From Actinoplanes lutulentus (GTDB lineage Bacteria > Actinomycetota > Actinomycetes > Mycobacteriales > Micromonosporaceae): 64,000 nt of DNA. Shown in pieces: positions 1 to 8,781 of the stretch. The stretch covers positions 56,127-120,126 of the forward strand of contig NZ_QLMJ01000029.1 in NCBI RefSeq assembly GCF_003259845.1, read 5' to 3'. Made by a program: the position numbers and the translations under genes. The notes beneath the pieces are model-generated. The model saw only the letters and a program-made list of their open reading frames with translations, made no database searches and was not told where the DNA came from. How positions within the stretch are numbered: position 1 is the stretch's first letter; each line of letters starts with the position of its first letter.

Positions 1-366
1 GACGCGGCGCTCGGGGAGCTCATCCGCTCCGCCGATGTCGTCGTGCTGCCGTACGACTCCACCGAGCAGGTCACCTCAGGTGTGCTGGTCGAGGCGGTCG
101 CGGCCCGGATCCCGGTCGTCGCTACCGCGTTCCCGCACGCCGTCGAGTTGCTCACCGACGGCCCCGGCCTACTCGTGCCGCACAAGAAACCGGCCGCCCT
201 GGCGACCGCGATCAGGCGGATCCTCACCAAGCCGGCCCTCGCGGCCACCCTGCGCGACCGCAACAGCCACGCACCGGGATGGCCCGCCGTCGCGCAGCGT
301 TACCACGAGCTCGCCACCACCCTCGTCACCTCCGGCATCCGCGCCGAAGCCGTGGCCGGCAGGTGA
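1..366 (+). CDS. glycosyltransferase family 4, C-terminal part
   Basis: The gene enters from the left edge, so only about 121 C-terminal residues are visible. They read like the second Rossmann half of a GT-B glycosyltransferase: VVVLPYDS, then a turn rich in Thr/Ser (EQVTSGVLVEAVAARIPVVA) and a Glu (AVELL) where group-1 transferases hold the nucleotide-sugar ribose and phosphates. The family moves a sugar from a nucleotide donor to a glycan or lipid acceptor; donor and acceptor cannot be told from this piece. The stop overlaps the GTG start of the next gene, so the two are translationally coupled. Confidence 0.8.
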   Translation, partial: DAALGELIRSADVVVLPYDSTEQVTSGVLVEAVAARIPVVATAFPHAVELLTDGPGLLVPHKKPAALATAIRRILTKPALAATLRDRNSHAPGWPAVAQRYHELATTLVTSGIRAEAVAGR

Positions 367-1400
367 CCGACCAGGCCACCACCACGGCGCCGAAACCCCG
401 GCGCATCCCTCACGCTCCGTCGTTCGCCCATTTGGTACGCCTGACCGACGACACCGGCCTGTTCGAACATGCTCGCCACGCCATCGTCCGGCGCGAACAC
501 GGGTACTGCACCGACGACGTGGCCCGGGGCCTCGTCGTCACCACCCGCGAGGTCAGCCCCACCGCCGAGGTGCTGCGGCTGGCGGAACGCTATCTGGCCT
601 TCCTCACCCACGCCCAGGACGCCCACGGCGCCTTCCACAACCGGCTGGGCTTCAACCGGACCTGGCTCGACCAGCCCGGCCTCGGCGACTGGTGGGGACG
701 CGCCCTCTGGGGCCTGGGCACCGCCGCCGCGCGCGCCCGGGTGCCGTGGATACGCGAAGAAGCGCTGCTCGCGTTCACCCGGGGAGCCACCTGCCGCTCC
801 GCCGCACCGCGGGCCATGGCGTTCGCCGCGCTGGGTGCGGCCGAGCTGCTGCGCGCGGACCCCGGCAACGAACAGGCCGCCACCCTGCTGTCGGACGCCG
901 CCGCCGAGATCGGCCGCCCGAACCCCGACCCCGACTGGGCCTGGCCGCACGACCGGCTCACCTACGCCAACGCCGCCCTGGCCGAGGCCCTCATCCTCGC
1001 CGGCGATCTGCTGGACGACCCGCCGGTCCTGGACGCCGGCCTGCGCATGCTGACCTGGCTGCTGGAGATCCAGCTCGACGACGGCCACCTCTCGGTCCTC
1101 CCGTCAGCGGGCTGGCAGCGAGGCACTCCCCGGCTACGCCACGACCAGCAGCCCATCGAGGTGGCAGCCCTGGCCGACGCCTGCGCCACAGCAGCGGCCA
1201 TCACCAACGGCGACATCTGGCACGAGGGCGTCCACCAGTCGATCGCCTGGTTCCTGGGCGACAACGACGTGGGCCGGCCCATGTGGGACCCGGCCACCGG
1301 AGGCGGCTACGACGGCCTGACCCTGCAGGGCCCCAACCTCAACCAGGGCGCCGAGTCAACCCTCGCCCTGATCTCCACCCTCCAACACCCCACCCGCTGA
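363..1400 (+). CDS. alpha/alpha-toroid glycan-associated protein (GYCTDDVARGL motif)
   Basis: About 345 residues, started at the GTG whose last bases overlap the stop of the upstream glycosyltransferase; an earlier in-frame ATG would give a low-complexity Arg-rich extension and is unlikely. The N-terminal block around GYCTDDVARGL, preceded by LVRLTDDTGLFEHARH, is a motif I know from proteins encoded beside group-1 glycosyltransferases and GH130-type mannoside phosphorylases. Repeated helical pairs with Trp-rich turns suit a six-hairpin glycosidase-like toroid. Activity is unproven; a role in making or trimming a glycan with its neighbour is inferred from coupling. No signal peptide is seen, so it is probably cytoplasmic. 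Confidence 0.65.
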   Translation: MTDQATTTAPKPRRIPHAPSFAHLVRLTDDTGLFEHARHAIVRREHGYCTDDVARGLVVTTREVSPTAEVLRLAERYLAFLTHAQDAHGAFHNRLGFNRTWLDQPGLGDWWGRALWGLGTAAARARVPWIREEALLAFTRGATCRSAAPRAMAFAALGAAELLRADPGNEQAATLLSDAAAEIGRPNPDPDWAWPHDRLTYANAALAEALILAGDLLDDPPVLDAGLRMLTWLLEIQLDDGHLSVLPSAGWQRGTPRLRHDQQPIEVAALADACATAAAITNGDIWHEGVHQSIAWFLGDNDVGRPMWDPATGGGYDGLTLQGPNLNQGAESTLALISTLQHPTR

Positions 1401-1429
1401 GCAGATCCTGGCCAAATAGTCACCCTGAG

Positions 1430-1467
1430 TTAGGTAGATGCCATTTACGTAGATTGCATCTACCTAA
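1430..1467. terminator. perfect 12-bp inverted repeat between convergent genes
   Basis: TTAGGTAGATGC at 1430-1441 and its exact reverse complement at 1456-1467 flank a 14-base, AT-rich spacer. The spacer side contains another copy of GTAGAT (1449-1454), which pairs with ATCTAC three bases later, so two alternative hairpins are possible. The element sits between the stops of converging genes (1400 and 1471), which fits a bidirectional terminator, but the stem is AT-rich and unlike the GC-rich hairpins elsewhere in the window. Confidence 0.5.
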
Positions 1468-1470
1468 GAG

Positions 1471-1998
1471 CTATTCAGAACCGAACAGATCCTCGAGCAT
1501 CGCTTGGGATCGGGCCGGCAGCGGCTCTCGTGGAAAGAACCGCTCACACAGCTCCAGCGCGGCACCGATCGCCGTCACGCCGATGATCGCCGCGAGAGTC
1601 CGGAGATCTTCCTCGTCACGAGAACGAGCCGCGAACGCCTTCATGGCGAAGACGTGCTCCGCCGAGGCCGCCATGACCCGAATCCCTGGATGGTCGAACA
1701 CTTCGCGCTTGCCGGGATCGTTCTGGGCAGAGACATATGCGCTGGCCTGCTCGTTCAACCACCACGGCGGCAATCCCATCGCCTCGGCGACGTTGCGGGC
1801 TTCTTCGAGGACCACGCCGTGCGGCACGAAGGTCGCGTCCACGTCTCGGGTCACCCGCTGAGCGTCGTAGGCCAAGGCCATAGCCGCGCCGCCGACGATG
1901 AACAGATCGGCTGTCACACCTCTGCGGACCAGGCGGTCACCGAGAGCGGTAAAAGCGCGTTCCAGTTCGGCTCGTCCGAGGAGGCCGTCGTCGCTCAT
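1471..1998 (-). CDS. nucleotidyltransferase-like protein (DUF6036/AbiEii-like, toxin candidate)
   Basis: 175 residues. The segment FIVGGAAMALAYDAQRVTRD, followed by VDATF, is the GG-x(n)-D-x-D signature of minimal nucleotidyltransferases such as the DUF6036 and AbiEii groups. The rest is helical with conserved-looking EHVFAMKAFAARSRDEEDL. The start codon overlaps the stop of the upstream gene by four bases (ATGA), which argues for co-translation. In this superfamily such pairs often act as toxin and antitoxin, the enzyme transferring nucleotides to a tRNA or protein. That role is an inference here; a stand-alone nucleotidyltransferase is the alternative. Confidence 0.65.
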   Translation of the reverse strand: MSDDGLLGRAELERAFTALGDRLVRRGVTADLFIVGGAAMALAYDAQRVTRDVDATFVPHGVVLEEARNVAEAMGLPPWWLNEQASAYVSAQNDPGKREVFDHPGIRVMAASAEHVFAMKAFAARSRDEEDLRTLAAIIGVTAIGAALELCERFFPREPLPARSQAMLEDLFGSE

Positions 1999-2381
1999 GC
2001 GGCTTCGAGGTCTCGTGCGGAGAGGTAGACGCCGTGCTTGCGGAATGCGGCCGGCGCCGAGACCAGCGCCTCCATCCGTTTGGACGGTAGCGACGACGGA
2101 AACCACGGGGTCTCCAGGACCCGGGCACGGGACCACTCGGGCGGAGCAAGGTCCCGCTGCGCGGCCAGATGCTCCGCCATGGCAGCCAGGAGGACGTCCC
2201 ACTGCTCATCGCCGGTGAGTGCGGGCTCGTCCCGGAAGAGGTGCGGCTGCTGCTCGGCAGCAGCCCAGCGATACTCCTCGAAGAACTCCCAGACGTGTTT
2301 CCACCTGATCCGTTCGTCGTGCTGACGAAGGAGGTGGCCGGCAAGATCGGCCAGAGTCATCGGCTGGTAGGCCATGGTCAC
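1995..2381 (-). CDS. small partner protein of the nucleotidyltransferase
   Basis: 128 residues, first gene of the two-gene operon, overlapping the next start by four bases. I do not recognise a named domain. The N-terminus has a helical segment (LADLAGHLLRQHDERIRWKH) followed by VWEFFEEYRW, and the whole is acidic and soluble. Small proteins of this size often precede DUF6036 nucleotidyltransferases in actinomycetes, and position suggests an antitoxin or binding partner. An in-frame ATG two codons downstream is an equally possible start. Confidence 0.55.
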   Translation of the reverse strand: MTMAYQPMTLADLAGHLLRQHDERIRWKHVWEFFEEYRWAAAEQQPHLFRDEPALTGDEQWDVLLAAMAEHLAAQRDLAPPEWSRARVLETPWFPSSLPSKRMEALVSAPAAFRKHGVYLSARDLEAA

Positions 2382-2401
2382 CTATCTGACGGAAAGCATC
2401 G

Positions 2402-3175
2402 TTACCGCGGAGTCGATCGTACGACGGTCCGGGGCTCGTGCCCGACATCGCGGTGAGCGGGGTCGGTGAGGAAGGTTGTCACCTCGGCGGCGAACGCTTC
2501 TGGGGCGAGGCTGTGCACCCGGTGGCCGACCGGGATCGTTGCCAGTCTGGCGTCCGGCAGGGCGGCGGTCACGTCCGCCAGGCGGCGGGGTGGGATGCAG
2601 CTCGTCCGGCCGCCCGACAGGACCAGGGTCGGCTGGTGCACCTCGCGCAGCCGCTCCCACCACGCCGGATCCGGGCGGGACAGCTGGAGGAAGATCGATG
2701 CCTTGACGGACAGCTCGTGGTCGGGGCGGGCCGCCAGGAGGCCGCCGGCAACCGACAGCAGATGCGGCAACCCAAAGCCGGAACGCCGCGGCGGGGCCGC
2801 CAGGTCCTCCAGCACCAGGCGAGCGAACACGTCAGGCGAGTGCTGCGCCGCGGCCAGGGCCGCGTAGCCGCCGACCGAGTGGCCGATCGCCAGGACATCG
2901 CGCAGCCCGAGCGTCTCCACCAGGCCGAGGAGGTCGTCGCGCAGGGTGTCCAGCCGGTAATCGCCGGTCCGGGCGCTGTCCGCGTGACCGCGCAGGTCGA
3001 CGGCGATCACCCGATGCCCTCTGGCGAGCAGCACCGGCGCGAAACGGTCCCACGTGCCGGCCCAGCTCCCGGTGCCGTGCAGCAGCACCGCGGGGGAACC
3101 ACAGCCGGCTTCGCGGTAACCAAGCCGGATGCCGTTGACTTCCAGGGTTGCGACGTTCGACCACACAGAAGTCAT
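2402..3175 (-). CDS. alpha/beta hydrolase
   Basis: 257 residues with the whole alpha/beta-hydrolase pattern: an oxyanion-hole HG in VLLHGTGSW (about 31-38), the nucleophile elbow GHSVGG with Ser100, and a C-terminal His in PVGHRVHSLAPE. There is no signal peptide, so it should be cytoplasmic. It lies nine bases after the M1 peptidase and is probably the last gene of the operon led by the NRPS-like gene. The substrate cannot be read; a thioesterase-like or ester-cleaving role linked to the NRPS product is only a guess. The neighbouring intergenic DNA is short, so a private promoter is unlikely. Confidence 0.8.
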   Translation of the reverse strand: MTSVWSNVATLEVNGIRLGYREAGCGSPAVLLHGTGSWAGTWDRFAPVLLARGHRVIAVDLRGHADSARTGDYRLDTLRDDLLGLVETLGLRDVLAIGHSVGGYAALAAAQHSPDVFARLVLEDLAAPPRRSGFGLPHLLSVAGGLLAARPDHELSVKASIFLQLSRPDPAWWERLREVHQPTLVLSGGRTSCIPPRRLADVTAALPDARLATIPVGHRVHSLAPEAFAAEVTTFLTDPAHRDVGHEPRTVVRSTPR

Positions 3176-3184
3176 CCACGATGT

Positions 3185-4564
3185 TTACCAGATGTTCGGT
3201 GGGCGAAGGGCCATCCGCGGTAGCGGCGGCAACGCCGGACGGTCCAGCCAGGCGTTGAACAGGTCGTCCAGGGGCTTGGCCGCGAACCTCGCCGCGTGCT
3301 CGCGGAACTGCTCCGTCGTGACCGTCCGGTGCCGGTGCTCGGCGACCCAGGAGCGCAGCAGCGCGAAGAACGACGCCTCGCCGATCCGGGCCCGCAGAGC
3401 GTGCAGGGCCAGCGCCCCGCGCTTGTAGACCACGGTGTCGAACATCCGGTCCACGCCCGGGTCGGCGACGGCGATGTTCGCCGGGTGGGTCGCGACCCAG
3501 GCGTACCACTGGGCCGCGTGCGCGTCCACGGACAGGCCGCCGGAGGCGGCCGACCAGAGCCACTCGGTGTACGTCGCGAAGCCCTCGTTGAGCCAGATGT
3601 GACGCCAGTCCGCGACGGTGAGGCTGTTGCCGAACCACTGGTGGGCGAGCTCGTGCACGGCGAGGCGTTCGTGGGTGCGCCGGCCGTCGAGGTGGTTGCG
3701 CCCGAAGACGGCCATGCCCTGCGCCTCGATCGGGTCGTCCAGGTCGTCGTCGGCGACGACCACGACGTACTCCTGGAACGGGTACGGCCCGAAGATCCGT
3801 TCCAGGGCGATCATGATCTCGCCGTGTCGGCCGAAGTCGTGCCGGAAGACGGTACGCAGACGCGGCGGGACGGCGGCCCGCTGGACCACCCGTCCCGGGG
3901 CCAGCTGGATCAGGTCGTACCGGCCGACCTGGACGCTCATCAGGTACGGGGCGGTCGGTTCGTTGCGCTCGTACACCCAGGTGGTGGTGCCGACGCCACG
4001 GCGACGGGCGACCGGGTCGCCGGTGACCACCACCGTGTACGCCGAAGCCGTGGTCACCGACACCAGAAAAGTGGCCTTGTCGTCGGGGCGGTCGTTGCAC
4101 GGGAACCAGGACGGCGACCCGATCGGTTGACTCGCGACGAGGGCACCATCGGTCAGCTCGTCCCACCCGATGTCGCCCCAGCGTCCTGAGATCGGCACGG
4201 GCTTCCCCGCGTACCGAATCTCGATCTTGAAGGTGGCGCCGTATCCGATAGGTCTCTCGGGTCTGATCTTGATCTTGTTGGGTCGATGCTCGAACTTCGC
4301 CGGGCGGCCGTCGACGCGCACCTCCTGGACGCGGAAGCGGCCGAGGTCGAGGGTGAGCCGGGAGAGCTGCTGGACGGCTCGCGCGGTGATGACGGCCTTG
4401 CCGGCGAGCCGGTTCGTCGCCACCTTGTAGTCGAGGTCGAGGTCGTAGTGCAGGACTCGATAGCCGCCGTTGCCGTGCGCCGGCAGATAGGAATCGGTCG
4501 AGCGGTCGGCGCCCGGCGAGGCGGGTATCACGACCGCCGGGATGCGATCGGGTTGCCGAGCCAC
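3185..4564 (-). CDS. M1 family zinc metallopeptidase (aminopeptidase-like)
   Basis: 459 residues. An N-terminal beta domain precedes a gluzincin catalytic domain with HELAHQWFG (zinc ligands His304 and His308, base Glu305) and WLNEGFA (third ligand Glu327). The exopeptidase GAMEN loop of M1 enzymes reads EAQGMAVFG here, which keeps the position but not the motif, so substrate choice may differ. The protein lacks the large C-terminal HEAT domain of PepN and ends soon after the catalytic lobe. Its start lies inside the end of the NRPS-like gene (about 37 bases overlap), which implies coupling. A Pls-type synthetase followed by an M1 peptidase is an arrangement I recall from actinomycetes; trimming or degradation of the peptide product is a reasonable inference. 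Confidence 0.88.
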   Translation of the reverse strand: MARQPDRIPAVVIPASPGADRSTDSYLPAHGNGGYRVLHYDLDLDYKVATNRLAGKAVITARAVQQLSRLTLDLGRFRVQEVRVDGRPAKFEHRPNKIKIRPERPIGYGATFKIEIRYAGKPVPISGRWGDIGWDELTDGALVASQPIGSPSWFPCNDRPDDKATFLVSVTTASAYTVVVTGDPVARRRGVGTTTWVYERNEPTAPYLMSVQVGRYDLIQLAPGRVVQRAAVPPRLRTVFRHDFGRHGEIMIALERIFGPYPFQEYVVVVADDDLDDPIEAQGMAVFGRNHLDGRRTHERLAVHELAHQWFGNSLTVADWRHIWLNEGFATYTEWLWSAASGGLSVDAHAAQWYAWVATHPANIAVADPGVDRMFDTVVYKRGALALHALRARIGEASFFALLRSWVAEHRHRTVTTEQFREHAARFAAKPLDDLFNAWLDRPALPPLPRMALRPPNIW

Positions 4565-7500
4565 TGACTGTCGTCGGGCACGACGTCACCGCGAGTGACC
4601 AGCGAGCCGGGTCCCACGGTGGTACGCGCGCCGATGCTGGCGCCGGGCAGCACGATCCCGTGCGGGCCGAGCGTGGCGCCCGCGCCCAGAGTGACCTCGT
4701 CCATGCTCATGATCCGATCATGGAACAGGTGGGTCTGAACAACGCACCCCCGGTTCACGGTCGCGCCGGCGCCGAGACGCACCAGATCGTACTCGGGAAG
4801 CCAATATGTCTCCAGCCACACACCGCGGCCGATCCGCGCGCCGAGCGTGCGCAGCCACATGCTCAGCAGCGGCGTGCCGTTGGCGAAACGGAACAGCAGC
4901 GGCGCGGCGAACGCCTCGACGAACGTGTCGGCGAGCTCGTTGCGCCAGACGAACGACGTCCACAGCGCGTGCTCGGTGACCCGGAACCGGCCGACCAGGA
5001 TCCACTTCGCGGCCGACGCGATCAGCGCCGCGCCGATCGCCGCGCCCAGCAGCACCGGTCCGGCCGCGAGCGCGGCCACCCAACCGCCCTGGGTACGCCA
5101 GATCGACGCCAGCGCCGCGAGAACGAGCACCGCCAGCACGCCGGCGCACATCACCGGGACGATCCGGCACAGCTCGATCAGGGCGCGGGCCACCTTCAGC
5201 CGCATCGGCGGGTCGAAGGTCCGCCCGGCGTCACCGGTCTCCACGACGCGGCGCAGCGGCATCGGCGGTGCACCGAGCCACGACGAACCCTTCTTCGCCT
5301 TGTGCGGCGCCGACGACAGCACCCCGACCAGGCCACGCTTGGGAACCGACCGGCCCGGCGCCGCCATCCCGGAGTTGCCGAGGAACGCCTGCTTGCCGAT
5401 CCGGGCCGGGGCGACCCGCAGCCAGCCGTGGCTGAGTTCGTAGGTGGCGACCATCGTGTCGTCGGCCAGGAACGCGCCGTCGTCCACCGTGGTCATCGCC
5501 GGCAGCGCCAGCACGGTCGACGCCTCGACGTTGCGGCCCACCTTGGCGCCGAGCAGCCGCAGCCAGACCGGGGTGAACAGGCTGGCGTAGATCGGGAACA
5601 GCGCGACCCGCGCCATCCCCATGAGGCGCTCGGTCGTCCACACCTGCCAGGCGACCCGTCCCTGTACGGGGTGGAAGCCCGCCCGCAGACCGATGCTGAG
5701 CATGCGGACCGCGACCAGCACGACCAGGGCGTATCCGACGAGGTAGACGACCGCGGCGAGCGGGACGACGGTGAGCACCGCGCCGAGGTCCGGCTGCTCG
5801 GAGATCCTCCAGCCGATCAGCGCGAGCGCCGGCAGCAGAGCCACCACCGGCACGAGACCGAGCAGCTGAGCGGTCAGGCTGTACGCGCCGACCCAGAACG
5901 TCTTGCCCAGACGCGAGCGGGCCGGGCGTTGCGCAGGCCAGCCTTCGGCGTCTTTCGCATTCACCCGGACAGCCGGCGAACCCGCCCACCGCTGGCCGGC
6001 CGGCACGGCACCGGTCACGGTCGACCCAGCGTCGATCTTCGCGCCCTTGCTGACCCGGGATCCGGGCATCAGCGTGCTGCGGGACCCGACCCGGGCGCCC
6101 GCGCCGACCCGGACCATGCCGACCCGCACGACGTCACCGTCGATCCAGTAACCGGACAGGTCGACCTCGGGCTCGATCGCCGCGCCCCGGCCGAGTTTCA
6201 GCAGGCCGGTGACCGGCGGCGCGGAGTGCAGGTCGACGTCACGGCCGATCCGCGCGCCGAGCGCCTTCGCGTACGTGATCATCCAGCCGGCTCCGGCGAC
6301 ACCGTTCGCGCCGGTCAGCTCGGCGAGCCGTTCGGCCGCCCAGATCCGCAGGTGGACGCTGCCGCCGCGTGGGTAGTCGCCGGGGCGTACGCCGCGCAGC
6401 AGCAACCGGGCGCCGCCGGCGGCCACCGCGATCCGGCCGGCCGGACTGAACAGCACCAGCCAGCCCGCCGCGATCCACCACCAGGAGACCTGCGGGGCCA
6501 GGGTCGTCACCTTGCCCAGCGCGGCCAGGACGGTGAGCCAGCGCAGCCCGACGAGCGCGAGCATCGGCAGCATCAGCAGGCCCTGGATCAGCCCGGACAG
6601 CCGGGGCGTCGGCCGGACCTCACGGCGGGCGCCGGCCTCCGAGCTCAGCGCCTCGACCACCGTGGCCATCTGGGACAGCAGCGGGCTCTGGTAGATGTCG
6701 GCGACCGCCACCTGCGGGTACTTCAGCCGGATCCAGGCAACGAGCTGCGCCGCGTTCAGGCTGCTGCCGCCGCTGCTGAAGAAGTCGGCGCCGGCCTGGG
6801 CGGGCCGAATCCCGAGGATCTCCTCCCAGCCGCCGGCGAGCCATTCCTCGGTGGCGGTCAGTTCGGCATCGTCGTCGTTGTTACCGGCCAGCGGCCAGGG
6901 CAGCGCCGCCCGGTCCACCTTGCCCGAGGTCCGGGTCGGCAGATCGTCGATGACGGCCAGCAGCGGAACCAGCGCGGCCGGCAGCTGCTCGCGGATCCGC
7001 TGGGTCGCGGCCGCCAGGTCGAACTCACCCTCCCGCGGCACCAGGTAACCGACCAGCAGCTGGTTGCCCGCGGCGGTCTTCTTGATCGCCGCGGCCGCGC
7101 CGGCGACACCGGGCAGCGCCTGCAGGGCGGCGTCCACCTCACCCAGCTCGATCCGGCGACCACCCAGCTTGACCTGCTCGTCACCGCGGCCGAGGAACAG
7201 CAGCCCCTCGGGCTCGGCGCGCACGATGTCACCGCTGCGGTACGCCCGCTCCCAGCCCAACGACGCCAGCGGCGCGAACTTCTCGGCGTCCTTCGCGGCG
7301 TCGAGATACCGCGCCAGGCCGACCCCGCCGATGACCAGCTCACCGGTCTGGCCCATCGCGACCGGCTCGCCCGCGGCGTCGACCACGACCAGCTCCCAGC
7401 CGGCGAGCGGCAGGCCGATGCGTACCGGGCCCTCACCGGTCAGCCGCGCGGCGCAGGCGACCACTGTCGCCTCGGTCGGGCCATACGTGTTCCAGACCTC

Positions 7501-8481
7501 GCGTCCCTCGACGGCGAGGCGCTCCGCTAGCTCCGGCGGGCACGCCTCGCCACCGAAGATCAGCAGCCGGACATCCTCCAGGGCCTCGACCGGCCACAGC
7601 GCGGCGAGCGTCGGCACTGTCGACACGACGGTGATGCGCTGCTCGGCCAGCCACGGACCCAGGTCGACGCCGCTGCGTACCAGTGAGCGCGCGGCCGGCA
7701 CCAGGCAGGCGCCGTACCGCCAGGCCAGCCACATCTCCTCGCAGGAGGCGTCGAAGGCGACGGACAGCCCGGCCAGGACGCGGTCGTCCGGGCCGAGAGG
7801 TTCCGCGGTTTCGTCGACGAGGAACAGTTGCGCCTCGGCGTCCACGAACGCCGCCGCCGAGCCGTGCGAGACCGCCACACCCTTCGGGGTGCCCGTGGAT
7901 CCGGACGTGAAGATGATCCAGGCGTCATCCGCCGGTCCAGGCCGTCCGTTGTCCCTGTTCTCTTGGGTACGCCTCAACGACACGGCCAGCCCGTCGCCGA
8001 GCACCGCACAGACGCCCGCCTCGGCGAAGACCAGCTCGGCCCGCTCCTCCGGGTCGTCGGCGTCGACGGGCACATAGGCCGCGCCGGCCGCCAGCACACC
8101 GAGGATCGCGAGGTAGAGCTCGGCGGTACCGGACGAGATTCGGATGCCCACCCGGTCACCGGCACCGATCCCGTGGCCGGCCAGCGTCACCCGCAGCGCC
8201 TCGACCTCGTCGGCCAGCTCACGATAGGTCAGCGTGGTGTCCCCGGCATCGATCGCCGGCGCTCCCGGGTGATCCCGTACGGTCGCCTCGAAGATGTCGA
8301 CGAGCGTGCGCCGGATCGGCGTCGACGTGGAACTGAACAGCGCCGGAGCCTCCGGTTCCAGCTCGATCTCGGGAAGCTCGATCAGACGCAGGTCAGTTGT
8401 CACGGTCACCGGGGCGCGCTCCATTTCCACCTGAGAATCGCGGTCGGCCAGGCGCACGACGGCGAGCCACCCAGGCGGCAC
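4528..8481 (-). CDS. Pls/PosA-type single-module NRPS with C-terminal membrane/LbH domain
   Basis: 1317 residues. An adenylation domain (about 60-530) carries FTSGSTGTPKG (191-201), NTYGPTEATV (331-340), YRSGDIVRAEPEG and RTSGKVDR. A carrier domain (about 545-610) has the phosphopantetheine site as GGSSL. After that there is no condensation or thioesterase domain. Instead hydrophobic segments (for example LIQGLLMLPMLALVGLRWL) alternate with left-handed beta-helix hexapeptide stretches. This is the plan of epsilon-poly-lysine synthetase (Pls) and PosA relatives, whose C-terminal part polymerises one amino acid without a condensation domain. The monomer cannot be called from sequence alone. An in-frame ATG 19 codons in is an alternative start. 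The enzyme is expected in the cytoplasmic membrane. Confidence 0.88.
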   Translation of the reverse strand: MPPGWLAVVRLADRDSQVEMERAPVTVTTDLRLIELPEIELEPEAPALFSSTSTPIRRTLVDIFEATVRDHPGAPAIDAGDTTLTYRELADEVEALRVTLAGHGIGAGDRVGIRISSGTAELYLAILGVLAAGAAYVPVDADDPEERAELVFAEAGVCAVLGDGLAVSLRRTQENRDNGRPGPADDAWIIFTSGSTGTPKGVAVSHGSAAAFVDAEAQLFLVDETAEPLGPDDRVLAGLSVAFDASCEEMWLAWRYGACLVPAARSLVRSGVDLGPWLAEQRITVVSTVPTLAALWPVEALEDVRLLIFGGEACPPELAERLAVEGREVWNTYGPTEATVVACAARLTGEGPVRIGLPLAGWELVVVDAAGEPVAMGQTGELVIGGVGLARYLDAAKDAEKFAPLASLGWERAYRSGDIVRAEPEGLLFLGRGDEQVKLGGRRIELGEVDAALQALPGVAGAAAAIKKTAAGNQLLVGYLVPREGEFDLAAATQRIREQLPAALVPLLAVIDDLPTRTSGKVDRAALPWPLAGNNDDDAELTATEEWLAGGWEEILGIRPAQAGADFFSSGGSSLNAAQLVAWIRLKYPQVAVADIYQSPLLSQMATVVEALSSEAGARREVRPTPRLSGLIQGLLMLPMLALVGLRWLTVLAALGKVTTLAPQVSWWWIAAGWLVLFSPAGRIAVAAGGARLLLRGVRPGDYPRGGSVHLRIWAAERLAELTGANGVAGAGWMITYAKALGARIGRDVDLHSAPPVTGLLKLGRGAAIEPEVDLSGYWIDGDVVRVGMVRVGAGARVGSRSTLMPGSRVSKGAKIDAGSTVTGAVPAGQRWAGSPAVRVNAKDAEGWPAQRPARSRLGKTFWVGAYSLTAQLLGLVPVVALLPALALIGWRISEQPDLGAVLTVVPLAAVVYLVGYALVVLVAVRMLSIGLRAGFHPVQGRVAWQVWTTERLMGMARVALFPIYASLFTPVWLRLLGAKVGRNVEASTVLALPAMTTVDDGAFLADDTMVATYELSHGWLRVAPARIGKQAFLGNSGMAAPGRSVPKRGLVGVLSSAPHKAKKGSSWLGAPPMPLRRVVETGDAGRTFDPPMRLKVARALIELCRIVPVMCAGVLAVLVLAALASIWRTQGGWVAALAAGPVLLGAAIGAALIASAAKWILVGRFRVTEHALWTSFVWRNELADTFVEAFAAPLLFRFANGTPLLSMWLRTLGARIGRGVWLETYWLPEYDLVRLGAGATVNRGCVVQTHLFHDRIMSMDEVTLGAGATLGPHGIVLPGASIGARTTVGPGSLVTRGDVVPDDSQWLGNPIASRRS

Positions 8482-8781
8482 TCAACGTTACGTGCGGAAA
8501 CCAGAAAATGACGATCGAACATCAGATACGTGTCCACTGACACAGCTGGGCGCGCCCGCGTACGACCACGAACCGCCACGGGGAGGTCGATCGCGAAGGG
8601 AACTGGCGTTCCGGGCACCAGTTCCCGGACGGCGACGACGCAGCGCAGGCCCGCTTCGATCCGTGGATGCCATGAGCCAGCCACCGGGGCGCCCTGGTTT
8701 CGGCACATGTGTCCGCTAGACAGCAGGGAACCGCGCTTGGCAGAGTGTGAGGGCCGCGTCGCCCTTTGCGATCTTGATGGA
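8482..8781. other. intergenic region between divergent genes
   Basis: About 300 bases between the minus-strand NRPS gene and the plus-strand membrane protein. It must hold the promoter of the NRPS operon and may hold that of the membrane-protein pair. I see no convincing hairpin, operator or small gene. An open frame runs in from 8530 but its composition is unlike the protein that follows. Confidence 0.5.

Noticed and set aside
4660..7530. 956-codon open frame antisense to the NRPS-like gene
   Set aside because: Arg/Gln/Pro/Ala-rich translation with no domain, lying over a gene with clear NRPS motifs; a product of high GC in the third position.
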